NCBI GenBank assembly: GCA_002685255.1
Contig: NYWU01000020.1
Span: 1-64,000, forward strand
Direction: 5' to 3'
DNA length: 64,000 bases
From: Idiomarinaceae bacterium
GTDB lineage: Bacteria; Pseudomonadota; Gammaproteobacteria; Enterobacterales; Alteromonadaceae
Numbering within the stretch: the stretch's first letter is position 1; every line of letters starts with the position of its first letter. The notes below the pieces were generated by a model. That model worked only from the letters and a program-made list of their open reading frames with translations. It ran no database searches and had not been told where the DNA came from. Shown piece after piece: positions 1-11,699 of the stretch. Both the position numbers and the translations under genes were made by a program.

Positions 1-82
1 CACCCACACCCCATGCCATGAAGAAACCGAAAATCCCGGCCATGACAATCAGAATTAAGCCGTAAGAACTGATAATATCCAT
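1..82 (-). CDS. Inorganic phosphate transporter, PiT family (N-terminal fragment, cut by left window edge)
   Basis: Reverse-strand translation MDIISSYGLILIVMAGIFGFFMAWGVG..., hydrophobic; 13 bp downstream of a DUF47 gene, the usual partner of pit. Confidence 0.7.
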   Translation of the reverse strand, partial: MDIISSYGLILIVMAGIFGFFMAWGVG

Positions 83-95
83 TGAGAGCTCCCGT

Positions 96-776
96 TTAGA
101 CTCGCGCTAACATCAATTCGAAGCGTGCGCCTACACGTTCAGATAGGTCGGCTAAATCGCCTACCCAGTCGAGAATACGATACAAGAACATTGCATCGAG
201 CGGATTCATGTCGTTTTCAACTTGACGGAATTGCTGACGCAATTTGACTTGTAGCTCGTCAGTATCTGCTTCGATTTCATCAAGCTCTTTAATGAAATTA
301 TCGACCAAAGTACGCTCTCGGCCTCGAAAACCTGTTTCCAACAGGTCATCAAATTCTCCGATGGTGTCACGTGCTTTAGCAACTGCGTCAATACAGCGAT
401 TTAAGTAGCTGTTAAAACCTTCTACTAAATGAGCTGGAATTTGCAATTGACGGCCTGTAATAAGACCAGAGATATCTTTTGCCTTGTTCGCGATGCGATC
501 TTGCTGAGACACAAGCTCTAGCAAGTCAGTTCGCTCAACAGGCATGAAGAGTCCACCGGGGAGGTTTAAACGGATATCACGCTTTAGCTTATCCGCCGCT
601 TGTTCAAGCGTTACGATACGTTTGCGCTGTTCTTCAGCAGCGTCCCAGTCGCCTTTATAAACCGCTTGAAAGAAGTCTTTCAACGATTCCGCACAACGAT
701 GTACTTCATCGATATGTTCAATCATCGGTTTAATAGGTGACTTTGCGAATACACCTAAAAACGAATTTACAGACAT
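96..776 (-). CDS. TIGR00153/DUF47 family phosphate-transport-associated protein
   Basis: ORF translation from MSVNSFLGVFAKSPIKPM...; ORF track start at 923 is probably over-extended; followed by pit. Confidence 0.85.
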   Translation of the reverse strand: MSVNSFLGVFAKSPIKPMIEHIDEVHRCAESLKDFFQAVYKGDWDAAEEQRKRIVTLEQAADKLKRDIRLNLPGGLFMPVERTDLLELVSQQDRIANKAKDISGLITGRQLQIPAHLVEGFNSYLNRCIDAVAKARDTIGEFDDLLETGFRGRERTLVDNFIKELDEIEADTDELQVKLRQQFRQVENDMNPLDAMFLYRILDWVGDLADLSERVGARFELMLARV

Positions 777-1009
777 AACAGGTCCTTGGATTTTAGCCGA
801 TGTTAGCTGGCGCGAATAGTAACGAAATCGCCCCCTAAATAAAACCGCTAACAACCGATATAGCCTCGATTTAAACAGACGTTGAATGTATTGTTCATTC
901 AACAGCTCGACTATGCTGAGCAACGATATTGTCTACTCGCCTAGTCTCCAAAGTAGACGAATTATCGTTATGTGGAAAATATACTACAAAAATATGACAC
1001 TAATATGAC

Positions 1010-1042
1010 AAAACCCCTTCCAGTAAGACTGCAAGGGGTTTT
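1010..1042. terminator. Rho-independent terminator-like hairpin
   Basis: AAAACCCCTT ... AAGGGGTTTT with T-run; lies just downstream of the DUF481 gene. Confidence 0.75.
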
Positions 1043-1066
1043 TTTTAAGCATTTATCAGTTTGCTT

Positions 1067-1849
1067 TTAGAACGTGTAGACGATAGTCACCGCGGTTTCT
1101 GTATCTAAGTTCTCAATATCCTCACTGGCGACTTCAGAGTTGTGCGTACCTGAAACAGACACTTTCAGCGCAAGCGATGAATTGATGTTTGATGAAATTG
1201 AGACCTCGGCACGGCTCTTAGTGTTTTCCTCACCTATTTCCGACGAGACCAACGCATTGAAGCGCGAGTTTTCAGAAATGTCCCAAGTCATGCTACCGGC
1301 CAAACGTAAAATTGCTGAGCCTTCGGCCTCAAGCGGATTGCGATTCTCATCGACAGGCTTCACATACGAGTAACCAGGACCGATTTCGTAGTCTGCATAC
1401 AGATTTTCACTGTAGCGATAGCGTGCACCATAACCCACCGCGACAGTGCTTTGATATTCATAACCACTGTAGACATCTTCTTCGTATGAGCCAAAAACAA
1501 ACAACGAAGACCTGCTCTCTGGGTCAAACTTGTAGTTTGACTGAGCCGAGAGAAATAAACGGTCCGCTGTTTCGGTCGTTTCACCCGTGTCTTGGTTTTC
1601 TTGCTCTGCCGTGTAGTAATCCAAAACACCTTTATGACGCCAGTTCCTAATATCTTTAGCGACATTAAGCTTAGCTTTTAAGCTCTCCGTTTCGGTGTTA
1701 CCGGTAGTAAACAACAGACCGAATTCAGCACTGGCTTCCCATGCTTCTTCTGTTGTCGTGTCCATGTCTTCGGCATCGTCAAACATAAACGTTTGCGCCT
1801 GGACACCGAAAGGTAAAAGCAAACTTGCAAATAAAACTGATAAACGCAC
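1067..1849 (-). CDS. DUF481 family outer membrane protein (YdiY-like)
   Basis: Signal peptide then W/Y-rich beta-barrel-like repeats (EFGLLFTTGNTETES..., terminal VTIVYTF). Confidence 0.8.
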   Translation of the reverse strand: MRLSVLFASLLLPFGVQAQTFMFDDAEDMDTTTEEAWEASAEFGLLFTTGNTETESLKAKLNVAKDIRNWRHKGVLDYYTAEQENQDTGETTETADRLFLSAQSNYKFDPESRSSLFVFGSYEEDVYSGYEYQSTVAVGYGARYRYSENLYADYEIGPGYSYVKPVDENRNPLEAEGSAILRLAGSMTWDISENSRFNALVSSEIGEENTKSRAEVSISSNINSSLALKVSVSGTHNSEVASEDIENLDTETAVTIVYTF

Positions 1850-1862
1850 ATTAACCCCGCTT

Positions 1863-1888
1863 AAAAAGCGAGCCGATCACTCGGCTCG
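1863..1888 (-). terminator. Rho-independent terminator after fba
   Basis: Perfect 8-bp stem CGAGCCGA/TCGGCTCG with 4-nt loop followed on minus strand by TTTTT. Confidence 0.8.
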
Positions 1889-1914
1889 TTCATGAGTAAT
1901 CACTCTACTTTACG

Positions 1915-2979
1915 TTACTTTACAACAGCCTTCAAACTACCCGCTTCGTAAAGTTGGAACATTTTTTCCAACGTAATTGGCTTGATCTTGTCAGCCTGTC
2001 CTTCGCAACCGAATGCCAAGTAACGATCTTCACAGATTTTCTGCATAGCATCTGTAGCCGCTTGCAAATACTTGCGCGGATCGAAGTTGCTTGGGTTTTC
2101 AGCCAAATGACGACGTACTGCGCCCGTGGATGCCAAGCGAAGATCAGTGTCGATATTGACCTTGCGAACACCGTTCTTAATGCCTTCTTTGATTTGCTCA
2201 ACCGGTACGCCATACGTCTCTGGAATCTCACCACCGAACTCGTTGATGATCTGAAGCCAGTCTTGCGGTACCGAAGATGAACCGTGCATAACTAGGTGCG
2301 TATTAGGAATACGACGGTGGATCTCTTTGATTCGGTCAATAGATAGAATGTCACCTGTAGGTGGGCGGGTAAACTTGTATGCGCCGTGTGACGTGCCACA
2401 TGCGATGGCTAGCGCATCCACATCAGTTGCCGCAACGAAAGCCGCTGCCTCTTCCGGATCAGTGAGTAGCTGGTCATGAGATAGCTTACCTTCGGCACCG
2501 ACGCCGTCTTCTTCACCCGCTTCGCCCGTTTCAAGTGAGCCCAAACAGCCCAACTCACCTTCAACAGAGACACCACAAGCGTGTGCCATTTCAACCGTTT
2601 GCTTGGTTACACGCACGTTATAGTCATAATCTGCGGGCGTTTTACCATCATCAAGTAACGAGCCGTCCATCATGACTGAGCTAAAGCCTAATTGGATAGA
2701 GCGCTGACAAACTGCAGGTGAAGTACCGTGATCTTGATGCACAACCACAGGAATATGCGGCCACTCTTCAACGGCAGATTCTATAAGGTGACGTAAAAAT
2801 GGAGCACCTGCATATTTACGCGCACCGGCCGAAGCTTGCACGATTACGGGACTATTGGTCTTATCCGCTGCCTGCATGATCGCACGCATTTGTTCCAAGT
2901 TATTTACGTTAAAAGCAGGAACACCGTATCCATTCTCTGCTGCGTGATCGAGTACTTGTCTCAGTGACACAATGGCCAT
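1915..2979 (-). CDS. fba: Class II fructose-bisphosphate aldolase (Calvin-cycle subtype)
   Basis: [27 protein letters not shown]..., HQDHG zinc-site motif, NIDTDLR motif; next to pgk. Confidence 0.95.
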   Translation of the reverse strand: MAIVSLRQVLDHAAENGYGVPAFNVNNLEQMRAIMQAADKTNSPVIVQASAGARKYAGAPFLRHLIESAVEEWPHIPVVVHQDHGTSPAVCQRSIQLGFSSVMMDGSLLDDGKTPADYDYNVRVTKQTVEMAHACGVSVEGELGCLGSLETGEAGEEDGVGAEGKLSHDQLLTDPEEAAAFVAATDVDALAIACGTSHGAYKFTRPPTGDILSIDRIKEIHRRIPNTHLVMHGSSSVPQDWLQIINEFGGEIPETYGVPVEQIKEGIKNGVRKVNIDTDLRLASTGAVRRHLAENPSNFDPRKYLQAATDAMQKICEDRYLAFGCEGQADKIKPITLEKMFQLYEAGSLKAVVK

Positions 2980-3007
2980 GTAATTCTCCTTAGTTTTCGG
3001 CGTGCGT

Positions 3008-4189
3008 TTATGCGTCTTTTGCGCGCTGCTCTAAAATGTCGACTGCGGGTAACTTTTTGCCTTCCAAGAATTCAAGGAAAGCACCCCCGCCAGTAGATAT
3101 ATAACTTATCTTATCAGCGATACCGAACTGATCAATTGCTGCCAAGGTATCACCACCGCCTGCAATCGAAAATGCGTTACTATTCGCTATAGCGTCAGCC
3201 ATCGCGGCTGTGCCTTTACTAAAGGCTTCAAATTCAAAAACCCCCACCGGACCATTCCAAACGATTGTCCCGGCGGCTTTTAACTTTTCCGCCAGCATAG
3301 CTGAAGTTTCAGGACCCACGTCAAAGACCATGTCGGAATCACTAATCGCTTCAACAGATTTAGTCTCAGCTAATGTATCCGCACTAAATTCCTGACCGGT
3401 AACGACATCAACAGGTAACGGAATTTCTGCATTCTTTGCTTTGGCTGCAGCCATTAACCGTTGTGCCTCAGGTACTAAGTCTTTCTCGTACAAAGATTTT
3501 CCGACATTATGGCCTTGTGCTGCGATAAAGGTATTGGCAATACCACCACCCACAATTAACTGATCAACAACCTTAGATAATGATTCTAAAACAGTCAGTT
3601 TAGTTGATACCTTAGAGCCACCGACAATAGCCACTAGAGGGCGTTTAGGGTTATCTAACGCTTTGCCTAATGCATCAAGTTCTGCGGCAAGTAATGGGCC
3701 TGCACATGCGATAGGTGCGTACTTTGCGACGCCATGCGTCGATGCTTGCGCACGGTGCGCGGTACCAAAAGCGTCCATTACGAACACATCACACAGATTT
3801 GCCAGTTGTTGAGCTAGGGCATCATCGTTCTTTTTCTCGCCTTTATTAAAGCGAACATTTTCAAATACCACCACTTGCCCTTGTGTTACTTCAACACCAT
3901 CAAGATATTCTTTGGCTAGTGATACAGGCTGTTCAAGTGCTTCATTTAAGTAGTCAGCTACCGGAGCCATAGAGTACTGCGCTTCGTACTCGCCTTCTGT
4001 TGGGCGTCCTAAATGCGACATCACCATCACTTTTGCACCTTTTTCGAGTGCCAGTTTGATAGTCGGCAATGCAGCTCTTAAACGCGCGTCAGAGGTGATT
4101 TTTCCGTCTTTAACAGGAACGTTTAAATCTTCCCGTATCAATACGCGCTTGTTTTGTAAGTCCAAATCAGTCATCGCTATGACAGACAT
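3008..4189 (-). CDS. pgk: Phosphoglycerate kinase
   Basis: [47 protein letters not shown] motifs. Confidence 0.98.
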   Translation of the reverse strand: MSVIAMTDLDLQNKRVLIREDLNVPVKDGKITSDARLRAALPTIKLALEKGAKVMVMSHLGRPTEGEYEAQYSMAPVADYLNEALEQPVSLAKEYLDGVEVTQGQVVVFENVRFNKGEKKNDDALAQQLANLCDVFVMDAFGTAHRAQASTHGVAKYAPIACAGPLLAAELDALGKALDNPKRPLVAIVGGSKVSTKLTVLESLSKVVDQLIVGGGIANTFIAAQGHNVGKSLYEKDLVPEAQRLMAAAKAKNAEIPLPVDVVTGQEFSADTLAETKSVEAISDSDMVFDVGPETSAMLAEKLKAAGTIVWNGPVGVFEFEAFSKGTAAMADAIANSNAFSIAGGGDTLAAIDQFGIADKISYISTGGGAFLEFLEGKKLPAVDILEQRAKDA

Positions 4190-4221
4190 TGAATCCCCTT
4201 ACTCATTTGAGTTTTATACAA

Positions 4222-5232
4222 TTATTGCTGTGTCATTAATTCAGTCGTTTCTAACAAGCGGTTGGCAAAACCCCACTCGTTATCGCACCAACATAATAAT
4301 TTCACCAATCGACGATGACTCACACGGGTTTGTGTGCCATCAACAATGCACGAGTGTGGGTCATGGTTAAAGTCGATCGACACCAATGGTTCTTCAGTAT
4401 AGTCGAGTATCGACGTTAGCCCATTGGAGGCGGCATCGTGAATCAAGCGGTTGACTTGCTCACCGTTTACATCGGCTTGTAAGGTGACGCTCAAGTCCAT
4501 TGCTGTCACATTCGTAGTAGGCACTCGCACAGCGATCGCTTCGAAACGCCCCTCCAAATGCGGCAAAATGCGCTCAATGCCACGCGCCAGCTTGGTGTCG
4601 ACAGGAATGATTGAACGTCCTGCGGCACGTGTCCTACGCAAGTCGGGGTGGTAAGCATCTATCACTTGTTGATCGTGCATGGCTGAGTGAATCGTCGTGA
4701 CGGCCCCCGACTCAATACCAAACGCGTCGTCGAGTAGTTTAATCACGGGTACGATGCAGTTGGTTGTGCATGACCCATTCGATACGATGCGGTGCTCGGG
4801 TAATAATATATCTTGGTTGACGCCAAAAATGATGGTCGCATCCATATCAGGCGTGCCGGGTTGCGAGAACAACACCCGATTAACGCCCGCATCTACATAG
4901 CGTTCGCCGTCCGCGTGGCTGCCAAACACGCCCGTACAGTCAACAACGATGTCGACACCGTAGGTGCGCCAGTCAACGCGTTCAATTTCGGTTTCATGGC
5001 TCAACTTAATCGTATCGCCTGCAACGGTAAGGTCGTCACCAGACAACGTGACTGGAAACTGAAAGCGACCATGAGACGAGTCATACTTCAACAAGTGCGC
5101 CATTGCCTCCGATGGCGCGGGCTCGTTCACCAACACAATGCTGAAGCGGTGCTGCCAGCCACGCTCATAAAATGAGCGTAGAAAACTACGCCCGATCCTG
5201 CCGAAACCGTTTATTGCGATTTTTTTCGTCAA
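4222..5232 (-). CDS. epd: Erythrose-4-phosphate dehydrogenase
   Basis: [55 protein letters not shown] (Epd-type rather than GapA-type). Confidence 0.93.
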   Translation of the reverse strand: MTKKIAINGFGRIGRSFLRSFYERGWQHRFSIVLVNEPAPSEAMAHLLKYDSSHGRFQFPVTLSGDDLTVAGDTIKLSHETEIERVDWRTYGVDIVVDCTGVFGSHADGERYVDAGVNRVLFSQPGTPDMDATIIFGVNQDILLPEHRIVSNGSCTTNCIVPVIKLLDDAFGIESGAVTTIHSAMHDQQVIDAYHPDLRRTRAAGRSIIPVDTKLARGIERILPHLEGRFEAIAVRVPTTNVTAMDLSVTLQADVNGEQVNRLIHDAASNGLTSILDYTEEPLVSIDFNHDPHSCIVDGTQTRVSHRRLVKLLCWCDNEWGFANRLLETTELMTQQ

Positions 5233-5244
5233 CTCAAACCTCGT

Positions 5245-7230
5245 TTAGCTCGCCGCGCGAACAACCGCTTCCACGGTAATATCAAAGTGTTCAAAAAGTG
5301 CTTTAGCCGGAGCTGACTCACCAAAGGAGTTCATGCCAATAACCGTGCCGTCTAAGCCAACGTATTTGCGCCAATAATCGGCAATACCCGCTTCAACTGC
5401 AACGCGCTTACGCACAGCTGACGGCAACACGTGCTCGCGGTATTCGACGTCTTGCTCATCAAACACGTCCGTAGATGGCATAGAGACTACGCGCACGTTC
5501 ATCTGTTTTGCCGAAAGTTGCTCGTGTGCTGCAACTGCTAAGTCAACCTCGGAGCCTGTCGCAATCAAAATACAGTCCGGTGTGCCATCACAATCTTTTA
5601 GAATATAACCACCGCGGCTAATGTTATTCAATTGTTCATTATCACGACTTTGCTGCTGCATGCCCTGACGGCTAAACACCAACGCCGTTGGTTTATCGTT
5701 GCTTTGCAACGCACTGCGCCAAGCAACCGCGGTTTCGACTGCATCACACGGGCGCCAGCAATTGAGGTTAGGTGTTAAGCGCAGATTAGCCAATTGCTCA
5801 ACAGGCTGGTGAGTCGGTCCGTCTTCGCCTAAACCGATTGAGTCGTGAGTGTAAACAAAAATCGAGGGCTGCTTCATTAATGCGGCCATACGCACTGCGT
5901 TGCGCGCATATTCCATAAACATTAAGAAGGTTGCACCGTAAGGCTTGAAGCCACCATGCAGCGTAATTCCATTCATTATCGCCGACATCGCAAACTCACG
6001 CACCCCGTAAAACACATAGTTTCCACTCGCGTCGTCGGCTGTCACACCTTTAGCGCCCTGCCATAAGGTTAAATTAGACCCTGCTAAGTCAGCCGAACCA
6101 CCAAGCAGTTCAGGTAGCTTTGGACCCACCTCATTCAATACATTTAATGATGCTTTGCGCGTTGCGGGGTTTTCGGGATTAGCTTGCAATTGTTCAATGT
6201 AAGCCTGCAACTCGTTTTCAAAGTCGCCAGGCAACTCACCCGCTAAGCGACGTTTAAGCTCAGCAGCAAGTTCTGGGTAAGCTTGTTCATAAGCCGTCCA
6301 ATGCTTATTCCACGAGGCCTCAATCGCATCACCCTTGTCTTTTGCATCCCACGCTTGATACACATCCTGTGGGACTTCGAAGCGATCATACGACCAATTC
6401 AATTGCTTGCGAGCGAGTGCAATTTCGTCATCACCTAGTGGCGCGCCGTGGCAACTTTCTTGCCCTTGCTTATTAGGCGAGCCAAAACCAATAACGGTTT
6501 TACAAATAATTAATGTCGGGCGCTGCGTCTCGCTACGTGCGCTTTCAATCGCCTGTTTAATGGCATCGGCATCATGCCCATCAACATCACGGATCACGTG
6601 CCAGTTATATGATTCGAAACGTTTTGCAGTATCGTCTGTAAACCAGCCTTCGACTTCACCATCAATCGAGATACCGTTATCGTCGTAAAATGCGATAAGC
6701 TTGCCTAAGCCTAGCGTACCCGCTAATGAACACGCTTCGTGAGAAATGCCTTCCATTAAGCATCCATCACCTAAGAAAGTATAGGTGTAGTGGTCAACTA
6801 CATTATGTTCATCGCGATTAAACTGTGCCGCCAAGGTCTTTTCCGCTAGCGCCATGCCTACCGCATTCGCGACGCCTTGACCCAAAGGCCCTGTCGTTGT
6901 CTCTACGCCCGGCGTGTAGCCATACTCTGGGTGGCCTGGAGTTTTTGAATGCAACTGACGGAATTGCTTGATGTCCTCGATGCTGAGGTCGTAACCGGTT
7001 AAGTGAAGCAACGAGTAGATGAGCATCGAGCCATGACCGTTTGATAGCACAAAGCGATCGCGGTCGGCCCAATTGGGGTTGTTTGGGTTGTGCTTTAAAT
7101 AATCTCGCCACAGTACTTCAGCGATATCTGCCATGCCCATTGGTGCACCAGGATGACCTGAGTTGGCTTGTTGGACTGCATCCATACTTAAGGCACGGAT
7201 AGCATTGGCGAGATGACGACGTTCAGACAT
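5245..7230 (-). CDS. tktA: Transketolase
   Basis: [41 protein letters not shown]..., [33 protein letters not shown]. Confidence 0.97.
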   Translation of the reverse strand: MSERRHLANAIRALSMDAVQQANSGHPGAPMGMADIAEVLWRDYLKHNPNNPNWADRDRFVLSNGHGSMLIYSLLHLTGYDLSIEDIKQFRQLHSKTPGHPEYGYTPGVETTTGPLGQGVANAVGMALAEKTLAAQFNRDEHNVVDHYTYTFLGDGCLMEGISHEACSLAGTLGLGKLIAFYDDNGISIDGEVEGWFTDDTAKRFESYNWHVIRDVDGHDADAIKQAIESARSETQRPTLIICKTVIGFGSPNKQGQESCHGAPLGDDEIALARKQLNWSYDRFEVPQDVYQAWDAKDKGDAIEASWNKHWTAYEQAYPELAAELKRRLAGELPGDFENELQAYIEQLQANPENPATRKASLNVLNEVGPKLPELLGGSADLAGSNLTLWQGAKGVTADDASGNYVFYGVREFAMSAIMNGITLHGGFKPYGATFLMFMEYARNAVRMAALMKQPSIFVYTHDSIGLGEDGPTHQPVEQLANLRLTPNLNCWRPCDAVETAVAWRSALQSNDKPTALVFSRQGMQQQSRDNEQLNNISRGGYILKDCDGTPDCILIATGSEVDLAVAAHEQLSAKQMNVRVVSMPSTDVFDEQDVEYREHVLPSAVRKRVAVEAGIADYWRKYVGLDGTVIGMNSFGESAPAKALFEHFDITVEAVVRAAS

Positions 7231-7343
7231 GAAAAACCCCCGATTGGTGACACGCAATTAGATGAACCATAGTTGGTGCGCGTATTGTCCACAATTCGGG
7301 GGCTTCAAGCAAATTTATGGGCGAAAAATTCAACACCCGTGCA

Positions 7344-8489
7344 TTAGATATCTTGCTTTAATGCACCGGCCTTATCTGTTTTTTCCCACGGAAATTCATC
7401 TCGACCGAAGTGCCCATAGGTCGATGTAGCACGATAAATAGGTCGTTCTAAATCGAGCATTTGAATTAATCCATAAGGACGCAGATCAAAATGTCGGCGC
7501 ACCAATGCAATCAGTTTTTCCTCGCTATGCGGCGATGTACCGAAGGTTTCGATACTAATTGATGTCGGCTCGGCCACGCCAATTGCGTACGAAATTTGGA
7601 TCTCACAACGCTCCGCCAAACCTGCAGCAACTAGATTCTTTGCCACGTAACGAGCCGCGTAGGCTGCACTTCGGTCGACCTTCGACGGATCTTTACCGGA
7701 GAACGCACCACCACCGTGACGCGCCATACCACCGTAGGTATCGACGATGATTTTACGACCCGTCAAACCGCAGTCACCCATTGGGCCACCAATTACGAAT
7801 CGACCCGTTGGGTTAATGTGAAACTTAGTGTCACGGCTAACCCATTGCTCGGGGAGTACTGGCTTAATGACTTCTTCCATCACCGCTTCACGCAATGTGG
7901 CTTGGTCAATGTCTTCACGATGTTGGGTAGACAGGACAACTGTATCAATCGCTACCGGTTTACCATTCTCATAAACAAACGTCAGCTGACTTTTGGCATC
8001 CGGGCGGAGCCAATCTAAGGTGCCGTTTTTTCGCATCTCTGACTGGCGCTGAACAATGCGGTGAGCATAGGTAATAGGGGCAGGCATCAATACCGATGTC
8101 TCATTTGATGCATAGCCAAACATCAAGCCCTGATCACCTGCGCCTTGCGCTTCAGGCGACTCACGATCAACGCCTTGATTAATGTCTTGGCTCTGCTTTC
8201 CAATCGCGTTCAACACCGCACAGGAGTTGGCATCAAAGCCCATGTCCGAGTGCGTGTAGCCGACATCGCGGATGGCTTGACGGGTTAAATCTTCAATATC
8301 GACCCAAGCTGAAGTGGATATTTCCCCGCCCACTAACACCATGCCAGTTTTGACATAGGTTTCACACGCCACACGGGCGCGGATATCTTTTGCTAAAATT
8401 GCATCCAGTACGGCATCAGAAATCTGGTCCGCAATTTTATCAGGATGGCCCTCTGAAACCGATTCAGAAGTAAACAGGTGACGTGACAT
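7344..8489 (-). CDS. metK: S-adenosylmethionine synthase
   Basis: [54 protein letters not shown]. Confidence 0.98.
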   Translation of the reverse strand: MSRHLFTSESVSEGHPDKIADQISDAVLDAILAKDIRARVACETYVKTGMVLVGGEISTSAWVDIEDLTRQAIRDVGYTHSDMGFDANSCAVLNAIGKQSQDINQGVDRESPEAQGAGDQGLMFGYASNETSVLMPAPITYAHRIVQRQSEMRKNGTLDWLRPDAKSQLTFVYENGKPVAIDTVVLSTQHREDIDQATLREAVMEEVIKPVLPEQWVSRDTKFHINPTGRFVIGGPMGDCGLTGRKIIVDTYGGMARHGGGAFSGKDPSKVDRSAAYAARYVAKNLVAAGLAERCEIQISYAIGVAEPTSISIETFGTSPHSEEKLIALVRRHFDLRPYGLIQMLDLERPIYRATSTYGHFGRDEFPWEKTDKAGALKQDI

Positions 8490-8564
8490 ATGCCTACCAT
8501 TCCTTTATTTTGATTAAAATAACTAGTACTGACGGCGTAATTTAACCGATCAACAAAAAAATTT

Positions 8565-8588
8565 CTACTTCTAGACGTCCAAAAGTCT
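8565..8588. promoter_or_regulatory. Tandem MetJ-box-like operator
   Basis: Consecutive octamers CTACTTCT-AGACGTCC-AAAAGTCT against the met-box consensus AGACGTCT (5/8, 7/8, 6/8), upstream of metK. Confidence 0.6.
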
Positions 8589-8617
8589 GTTTATAAATAA
8601 GGAATCAATTGAGTCGT

Positions 8618-9367
8618 ATGAGAGTTCCACGTATTTTTCATCCCGAACCACTCGTGGTCAACAGCACCGTTTCACTCAGTGACGACGCCTTTCAGCACAC
8701 AGTAAAAGTGCTTCGCATGCAAGAGGGCCAAGCGCTCGAGTTGTTCTGTAACGATGAGTTTAATTACACTGCGGTACTCACTTTAGTCGCCAAAAAAAGC
8801 GCGCAAGTTAAAATTATTGATGCAAAAGCTAATACAACAGAATCGCCTTTATATGTTCACTTAGGCCAAGTCGTCTCACGGGGCGACCGAATGGACTTCG
8901 CGCTACAGAAATCGGTGGAACTCGGTGTTAATGCCATCACCCCGCTGTTCAGTGAGCGATGCGGCGTAAAATTAAGCGGCGACCGACTCGAGAAGAAGCA
9001 GCAACAATGGCAGAAAATTGTCATTTCTGCTTGTGAGCAGTCGGGTCGCAGCCATATCCCTACCGTGCTTCCCGCGGTGTCAGTGGATGACTTTGTACAG
9101 ACACCTTTTGACGGTTTACGCTTAACTCTCGATCCCTATGCGCAGGTACCTCTCAATCAGATTCAAGGCGCTCGCACAGCCCAACGCATCCAATTGATTA
9201 TTGGTCCTGAAGGAGGCTTCACTGATATCGAGGTGGAGCACGCGCGCAACCACAGCTTTAAACCGATTCGTTTAGGACCACGTATTCTGCGAACAGAAAC
9301 CGCTGCGATGACTGCTTTAACAGCCATCCAGTATGAATTTGGTGATCTTAACGCCAGCAACGAATAA
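8618..9367 (+). CDS. rsmE: 16S rRNA (uracil1498-N3)-methyltransferase
   Basis: MRVPRIFHPEPL..., IGPEGGFTDIEVE, LGPRILRTETAAMTAL; ORF track begins at an upstream TTG (8609). Confidence 0.93.
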   Translation: MRVPRIFHPEPLVVNSTVSLSDDAFQHTVKVLRMQEGQALELFCNDEFNYTAVLTLVAKKSAQVKIIDAKANTTESPLYVHLGQVVSRGDRMDFALQKSVELGVNAITPLFSERCGVKLSGDRLEKKQQQWQKIVISACEQSGRSHIPTVLPAVSVDDFVQTPFDGLRLTLDPYAQVPLNQIQGARTAQRIQLIIGPEGGFTDIEVEHARNHSFKPIRLGPRILRTETAAMTALTAIQYEFGDLNASNE

Positions 9368-9378
9368 GGAACACTGCC

Positions 9379-10329
9379 ATGAAGTTAGCCATGATTATGG
9401 ACCCTATCGCACACGTAAAAACTGAAAAGGACACCAGTTTCCGACTCTTGCTCGAAGCACAAGCGCGGGGTTACCAGAGTTACTATATTGAGATGGCCGA
9501 TCTACTCATTGATTCAGGTCGCCCCTATGCGATGGCACGTAAGATCACCGTCAAAGACCAAAAGACAGACTTTTATCAGTTAAGCGATGTGGAGAAGCTA
9601 CCGCTCGGCGACTTTGATGTGATCATGATGCGCAAAGACCCGCCGTTTGATAGTCAGTTCCTCTATGCAACCCACATCTTTGATTTGGCGCAAGCTGAAG
9701 GTGCGCTGGTAGTGAATAACCCGCAAAGCTTGCGAGATTGTAATGAAAAGCTTTATACCAGTTGGTTTCCTGAGTTTATCACCGATAGTTTGGTGTCTGC
9801 CAATGCTGAGCAACTTAAGGCGTTTCACAAGAAGCACGGTACCGTTATTCTTAAACCGCTAGACGGGATGGGTGGTGCATCAATATTTAAAGTGAACGAA
9901 GACGGTGCAAATTTAGGTGTCATCATCGAAACACTGACTGAGAAAGGTCAACGTTATGCCATGGCACAAAAATATCTGCCAGAGATTAAAGACGGCGACA
10001 AGCGGATTCTAATTATTAATGGTGAACCTGTGCCTTACGCACTGGCTCGCATTCCTTCTGCTGGTGAGACACGCGGCAACCTCGCGGCAGGCGGTAGTGG
10101 GCGTCCGCAACCGTTGAGCGAAAGTGACGAACGCATTGCGCGTGCTATCGGTCCAACACTTAAACAAAAAGGTTTATATCTCGTTGGTCTCGATGTCATT
10201 GGTGAACGTATTACAGAAATCAATGTGACGAGTCCAACTTGTATGCGAGAGATCGAAAACGCCTACGACATCAATATCGCAGCGCAACTCTTCGCAGCTA
10301 TTGAGCACGATCTACAGCAGCGTCGTTGA
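9379..10329 (+). CDS. gshB: Glutathione synthetase
   Basis: MKLAMIMDPIAHVKTEKDTSF, LKPLDGMGGASIF, GGSGRPQPL, NVTSPTCMREIE. Confidence 0.97.
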   Translation: MKLAMIMDPIAHVKTEKDTSFRLLLEAQARGYQSYYIEMADLLIDSGRPYAMARKITVKDQKTDFYQLSDVEKLPLGDFDVIMMRKDPPFDSQFLYATHIFDLAQAEGALVVNNPQSLRDCNEKLYTSWFPEFITDSLVSANAEQLKAFHKKHGTVILKPLDGMGGASIFKVNEDGANLGVIIETLTEKGQRYAMAQKYLPEIKDGDKRILIINGEPVPYALARIPSAGETRGNLAAGGSGRPQPLSESDERIARAIGPTLKQKGLYLVGLDVIGERITEINVTSPTCMREIENAYDINIAAQLFAAIEHDLQQRR

Positions 10330-10380
10330 ATTTGCTGAATAAACCCCGATATAAGTCGTATCGTGAGTGAGGAGTGCTTT

Positions 10381-10938
10381 ATGGAAAGCTTACAAAATCA
10401 TTTTTTAATTGCTACACCCAGTATGAATGATCCGCTGTTTCGTCGTAGCGTGACTTATATCTGCGAGCACAATGAAGACGGTGCGATGGGATTGATCATC
10501 AATCAACCTGCAGAGCTAACGGTTAACTCGTTACTCGACAAACTTGAAATTGTTTACCCGGATAGCGCGGATAGCCTTAAAGGTCCAGTCTATCAAGGTG
10601 GTCCAGTGGGTCAGGAGCGAGGCTTTGTGATTCATCCGCCACAACAAAACTGGCGCAGCAGTCTTAAGTTGAGCGACGAGATTATGGTCACCACGTCACG
10701 TGATATTTTGGAGGCCTTGGGTTCGTCAGCAGCGCCTCTACAATTTCTGCTGACGCTTGGATACGCTGGCTGGGAAGCGGGACAACTAGAGCAAGAGCTA
10801 GCTGAAAATTCATGGTTGGCGATACCCGCCGACCCCGAAATACTGTTTAACACCCCTATCAACCAGCGATGGGAGAAGGCCACCGAACAGCTCGGCTTTG
10901 ATATTTGGAAGCTAGGACCGGACGTAGGTCACGCATGA
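10381..10938 (+). CDS. yqgE: YqgE/AlgH family protein
   Basis: [43 protein letters not shown]; between gshB and ruvX. Confidence 0.95.
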   Translation: MESLQNHFLIATPSMNDPLFRRSVTYICEHNEDGAMGLIINQPAELTVNSLLDKLEIVYPDSADSLKGPVYQGGPVGQERGFVIHPPQQNWRSSLKLSDEIMVTTSRDILEALGSSAAPLQFLLTLGYAGWEAGQLEQELAENSWLAIPADPEILFNTPINQRWEKATEQLGFDIWKLGPDVGHA

Positions 10939-11342
10939 CAATTATCGGCTTTGATTTTGGCACTAAGAGTATCGGTGTGGCTGTCGGCCAGTCGATAACT
11001 GGAACTGCTTCGATATTAAAAGCGCTAAAAGCACAGGACGGCATTCCCAATTGGAATGTCGTCGAACAATTGCTTAAAGAATGGCAGCCTGAAAGAATTG
11101 TTGTTGGTTTACCGCTCAATATGGATGGCACCGAGCAGCCGCTCACCCAACGCGCCAAAAAGTTTGGCAATCGTATTCACGGCCGCTTTAATATTCCTGT
11201 CGATTTCCAGGACGAGCGTCTGACCTCTACGGCCGCTCGAGAAGCGCTGTTCGAGCGAGAAGGTTACCGTGGTCTCGAAAAAGGTAAAGTGGATAGTGCG
11301 GCCGCTCTCCTCATCGTTGAAGACTACTTACGCTCACAGTAG
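10935..11342 (+). CDS. ruvX: Putative pre-16S rRNA nuclease / Holliday junction resolvase-like YqgF
   Basis: [44 protein letters not shown]; 4-bp overlap with yqgE. Confidence 0.95.
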   Translation: MTIIGFDFGTKSIGVAVGQSITGTASILKALKAQDGIPNWNVVEQLLKEWQPERIVVGLPLNMDGTEQPLTQRAKKFGNRIHGRFNIPVDFQDERLTSTAAREALFEREGYRGLEKGKVDSAAALLIVEDYLRSQ

Positions 11343-11408
11343 CTATGTTGCCAAATCATTATAATTCGTTATAGTGATCACTAAAAATAGAAGGCTTGGG
11401 AGAGTGTC

Positions 11409-11699
11409 GTGCTAGGCAATGAAGAACCGTTTTCAGTCACAGGTAATACCATTTTATTGCGCAACGAGAACAAAAAGTTGCTGCTAGTCACTGGTGACCG
11501 CTATAAAAATATCCTTGTATCGCGCTCTGGCGTAGAGATGAGCGACTGGGGTGCCGAACGTCGGCCTGGCGTGCGCGTCATTTCTCTGCAAGAGATTTTC
11601 AAGCGCGACAAGACCTACTTTTTCATCAGAGCAGGCGGCGTGGAGTATCAGGTTGACCTGAAGTTCCAAGAAAGTCCCATCACTGAAATGAAGTTCTAA
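11409..11699 (+). CDS. Uncharacterised small protein (96 aa), coupled to downstream transglutaminase-like gene
   Basis: ORF with GTG start; stop overlaps the next ATG (TAATG). Confidence 0.7.
   Translation: MLGNEEPFSVTGNTILLRNENKKLLLVTGDRYKNILVSRSGVEMSDWGAERRPGVRVISLQEIFKRDKTYFFIRAGGVEYQVDLKFQESPITEMKF

Noticed and set aside
206-391. Antisense/alternate-frame short ORFs inside genes, e.g. 206..391, 1312..1650, 1954..2280, 15583..15942, 27298..27570
   Set aside because: All lie fully within well-supported CDSs on another frame or strand, with low-complexity or non-family-like translations; treated as chance ORFs.
10859-11170. Minus-strand ORF of 103 aa overlapping yqgE/ruvX
   Set aside because: Shadow ORF of ruvX; no RBS or family resemblance.
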